Notes under the pieces: generated by a model
Seen by the model: only the letters and a program-made list of their open reading frames with translations
Databases searched by the model: none
What the model was told of the DNA's origin: nothing
In this document: one piece after another, positions 63,401 through 64,000 of the stretch
Layout of the letters: the number at the start of each line of letters is the position of its first letter
How positions within the stretch are numbered: the stretch's first letter is position 1
Program-made: the position numbers and the translations under genes
NCBI RefSeq assembly: GCF_017309955.1
Contig: NZ_CP021248.1
Location: 1,268,501 to 1,332,500, forward strand
Source of the DNA: Novosphingobium sp. KA1
Lineage (GTDB): Bacteria; Pseudomonadota; Alphaproteobacteria; Sphingomonadales; Sphingomonadaceae
DNA length: 64,000 bases
Direction: 5' to 3'

Positions 63401-63590
63401 CCCCGCCGTCGAAAATCACCTGCTGGTGCGCTGCCGACGCGACACTGCGCAGCGCGCCTGCCAGGCTCTGCGCAGGAATGTCAAAAGCGATGCGCTGTTC
63501 CTGCGCGAATGCCGGTGCGACCTGAACCATCAGCGGCGCAATCACGACACTTCCCGCACCCCAGCGGGATGCAGAATGAAACTTCCCCAT
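60480..63590 (-). CDS. TonB-dependent receptor with N-terminal STN signalling domain
   Basis: A 1036-residue receptor. A signal peptide (cut near AFAQEQ) is followed by a secretin/TonB short N-terminal domain (IAFDIPAQSLAGALRSVAS, to about residue 105), then a TonB box (TELVVTGSRIRR), a plug (STVSLRGLGQNRTLTLIDGH in part, GGASAVYGSDAIAGVVNI) and a barrel ending TLGAQFAF. The STN domain marks transducers that contact a FecR anti-sigma factor, and fecR lies directly upstream. Cargo is unknown; the S9 peptidase downstream hints at a peptide. Confidence 0.95.
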   Translation of the reverse strand: MGKFHSASRWGAGSVVIAPLMVQVAPAFAQEQRIAFDIPAQSLAGALRSVASAAHQQVIFDGGAVKGRKSAGLKGSYTAQAALTQLLRGTGLSVEQGASGVFIVRRPAAVQTPAAETLAVDDHDGTAPTELVVTGSRIRRTEFDSPIPVVALQKEDISEHGYRDLAEALQDIPGVDQGLNLSAGQTSTQTNGLSTVSLRGLGQNRTLTLIDGHRTVSNVGNSNAVSLSTIPTFLVDRIDVSTGGASAVYGSDAIAGVVNIITDEGVKGIKARVAGTATNDGGGDGTEYSLAAGGKFLDNRLYLMATATYEKQNILRAKDRHWALQSVAYDADTNTVSSPSLSSYTPGGRFLNSRGAYYYDENGLQSGFVTAENGYDSRVNGTLIVPRESVSAAGKMGYEFSDRLKFKATVLYSRITTHSVREPYYISNSSTYGTEDEYTLGRISRSNPLVPAEIAAASTSTGIDFRRRLTEVGQMAIDNKRETWRGWAGFEGTVFGNWNWDVTYGFGRFEQNQVRTNGVNYQHVQYALNATKLADGSIVCADEAARADGCVPLDLFGIGSISDAAADYIRGNVWYQAINSQHTLSGNLTGTLLDLPAGPLQIATGFELRRDHTETHTDELTANGYSNFAYIPEYAGTVKVGEAYAEANVPVLRDVPLIYRLSLDGALRVAHYNLSGVGTTMSYRMGAQWEPVRGMNLRTTFSRAQRAPDTTELYSPPRDDYDTVVDVCSGVTAATTGTIAENCRSNAGIAAAIAADGVFKQDSTSVNAPNAGNADLKEETAYTFTAGVVVNPAFLPGFQASVDYYDIRVKDAISALSNTNQMLECYSDTSGTDNRFCEAITRDGDGQITRLVNQQENLDELRARGIDVAVAFQFRPEVIPGSIQFSLNYNHRLELGTKYQGIASQSSDDWLGEVGTSKDSAKASIGWSSKRFMLKWTTVYIGKAVDSNEAAESFAQAGITDPLYLNVPAYWRHDLSFRITPPLRNPNLRIFGSIRNLFNKYGPFLPDGTESGNTYNYNSVYGVTGRSFTLGAQFAF

Positions 63591-63704
63591 GTTTGACGAC
63601 CCCTGTCTGAACGATTGTTGCCGAACGGTAAGACGCGTCAGATCCGTAAAGGGACAGACAGAAATTCGAGAAAATTCAAAAAGGCGCGTCGGCGCGTTGG
63701 CGCC

Positions 63705-64000
63705 TCAACGCTTCTCGATCCGCCAGCCTTCCTCCATGACCTGCACCCGCAGCGGATAGAGCGCAGAAAGTCCATCGATGAAGGCACCGGCATCGCCTGC
63801 CCGGAACACCCCGTTCACCACCAGCGCCCCGGTCTCACCATCGGCCAGTTCGATACGGCGGCGCGAATAGCGGTTCATGCGCTCCGCTGCGGCTGCAAGC
63901 GTCTCGTTCTCGAACACGAGTTCACCATTCTCCCAGGCCTCGGCCGGGGCCATCTGGAAAGCCGCGACTTTTGGCGGCTCGCCACCATCGGCCAGCGCAA
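63705..64000 (-). CDS. FecR-family anti-sigma protein, C-terminal part (cut by window edge)
   Basis: The last 98 residues are visible. They form the periplasmic FecR C-terminal domain: VFENETLAAAAERMNRYSRR, IELADGE, VVNGVFRAGDAGAFIDGL and LYPLRV. The start lies beyond 64000. It sits 114 bp before the STN receptor, as in FecI-FecR-FecA systems; an ECF sigma gene is expected just outside the window. Confidence 0.9.
   Translation of the reverse strand, partial: ALADGGEPPKVAAFQMAPAEAWENGELVFENETLAAAAERMNRYSRRRIELADGETGALVVNGVFRAGDAGAFIDGLSALYPLRVQVMEEGWRIEKR

Overview
The window reads as chromosomal DNA of a sphingomonad alphaproteobacterium, most likely Novosphingobium or a close relative. The basis is high GC, three large TonB-dependent receptors (one with a FecR partner), many Tat and Sec exported carbohydrate-active enzymes, REP palindromes of the sphingomonad type, and a ManD enzyme whose active-site residue numbers equal those of the characterised N. 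aromaticivorans enzyme. The genus is inference.

Most of the window is a rhamnogalacturonan-I (pectin hairy region) utilisation locus in two halves. Left half (about 3.9-19.5 kb): exo-rhamnogalacturonan lyase (PL26-like) with a DUF6250 partner, an esterase, GH43 and GH51 arabinan enzymes, a TonB receptor, a UxuA-like protein, KdgD with a LysR regulator, and a glucarate/galactarate-type MFS carrier. Right half (about 40.4-56.4 kb): a GPH-type sugar carrier, GH105 unsaturated rhamnogalacturonyl hydrolase, GH35 beta-galactosidase, rhamnose mutarotase, GH28, CE12 rhamnogalacturonan acetylesterase, a divergent TonB receptor, a GH43-like lipoprotein, a FadR-type GntR regulator and ManD. Together they would deacetylate RG-I, strip arabinan and galactan side chains, cut the backbone, import the fragments, and feed uronate and rhamnose catabolism. 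A dyad around CATAAT recurs upstream of several of these units and may be the shared operator.

The left edge (1-3.7 kb) carries a small operon (aldehyde dehydrogenase, DHDPS-like protein, ornithine cyclodeaminase-like protein) divergent from a GntR regulator, resembling imino-acid (hydroxyproline-type) catabolism. Between the two pectin halves lie a two-component system divergent from a HlyD-MacB-like-TolC export operon (19.6-27.9 kb), a bile-acid-symporter-type carrier divergent from a LysR regulator, and an IclR regulator.

From 31.2 to 40.3 kb is an accessory island: an IS5-type remnant, an IS3 element interrupted by an IS110 element (with a candidate bridge RNA), truncated CPBP protease and DUF4136 genes, two divergent POTRA-less Omp85-like barrels, a small tyrosine recombinase, a BrnT/BrnA toxin-antitoxin pair and two unknown genes.

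The right end (56.8-64 kb) holds a PI-PLC-like protein, an S9 peptidase, an STN-domain TonB receptor and the end of fecR, a likely cell-surface-signalling uptake unit. No rRNA, tRNA or CRISPR array was seen.
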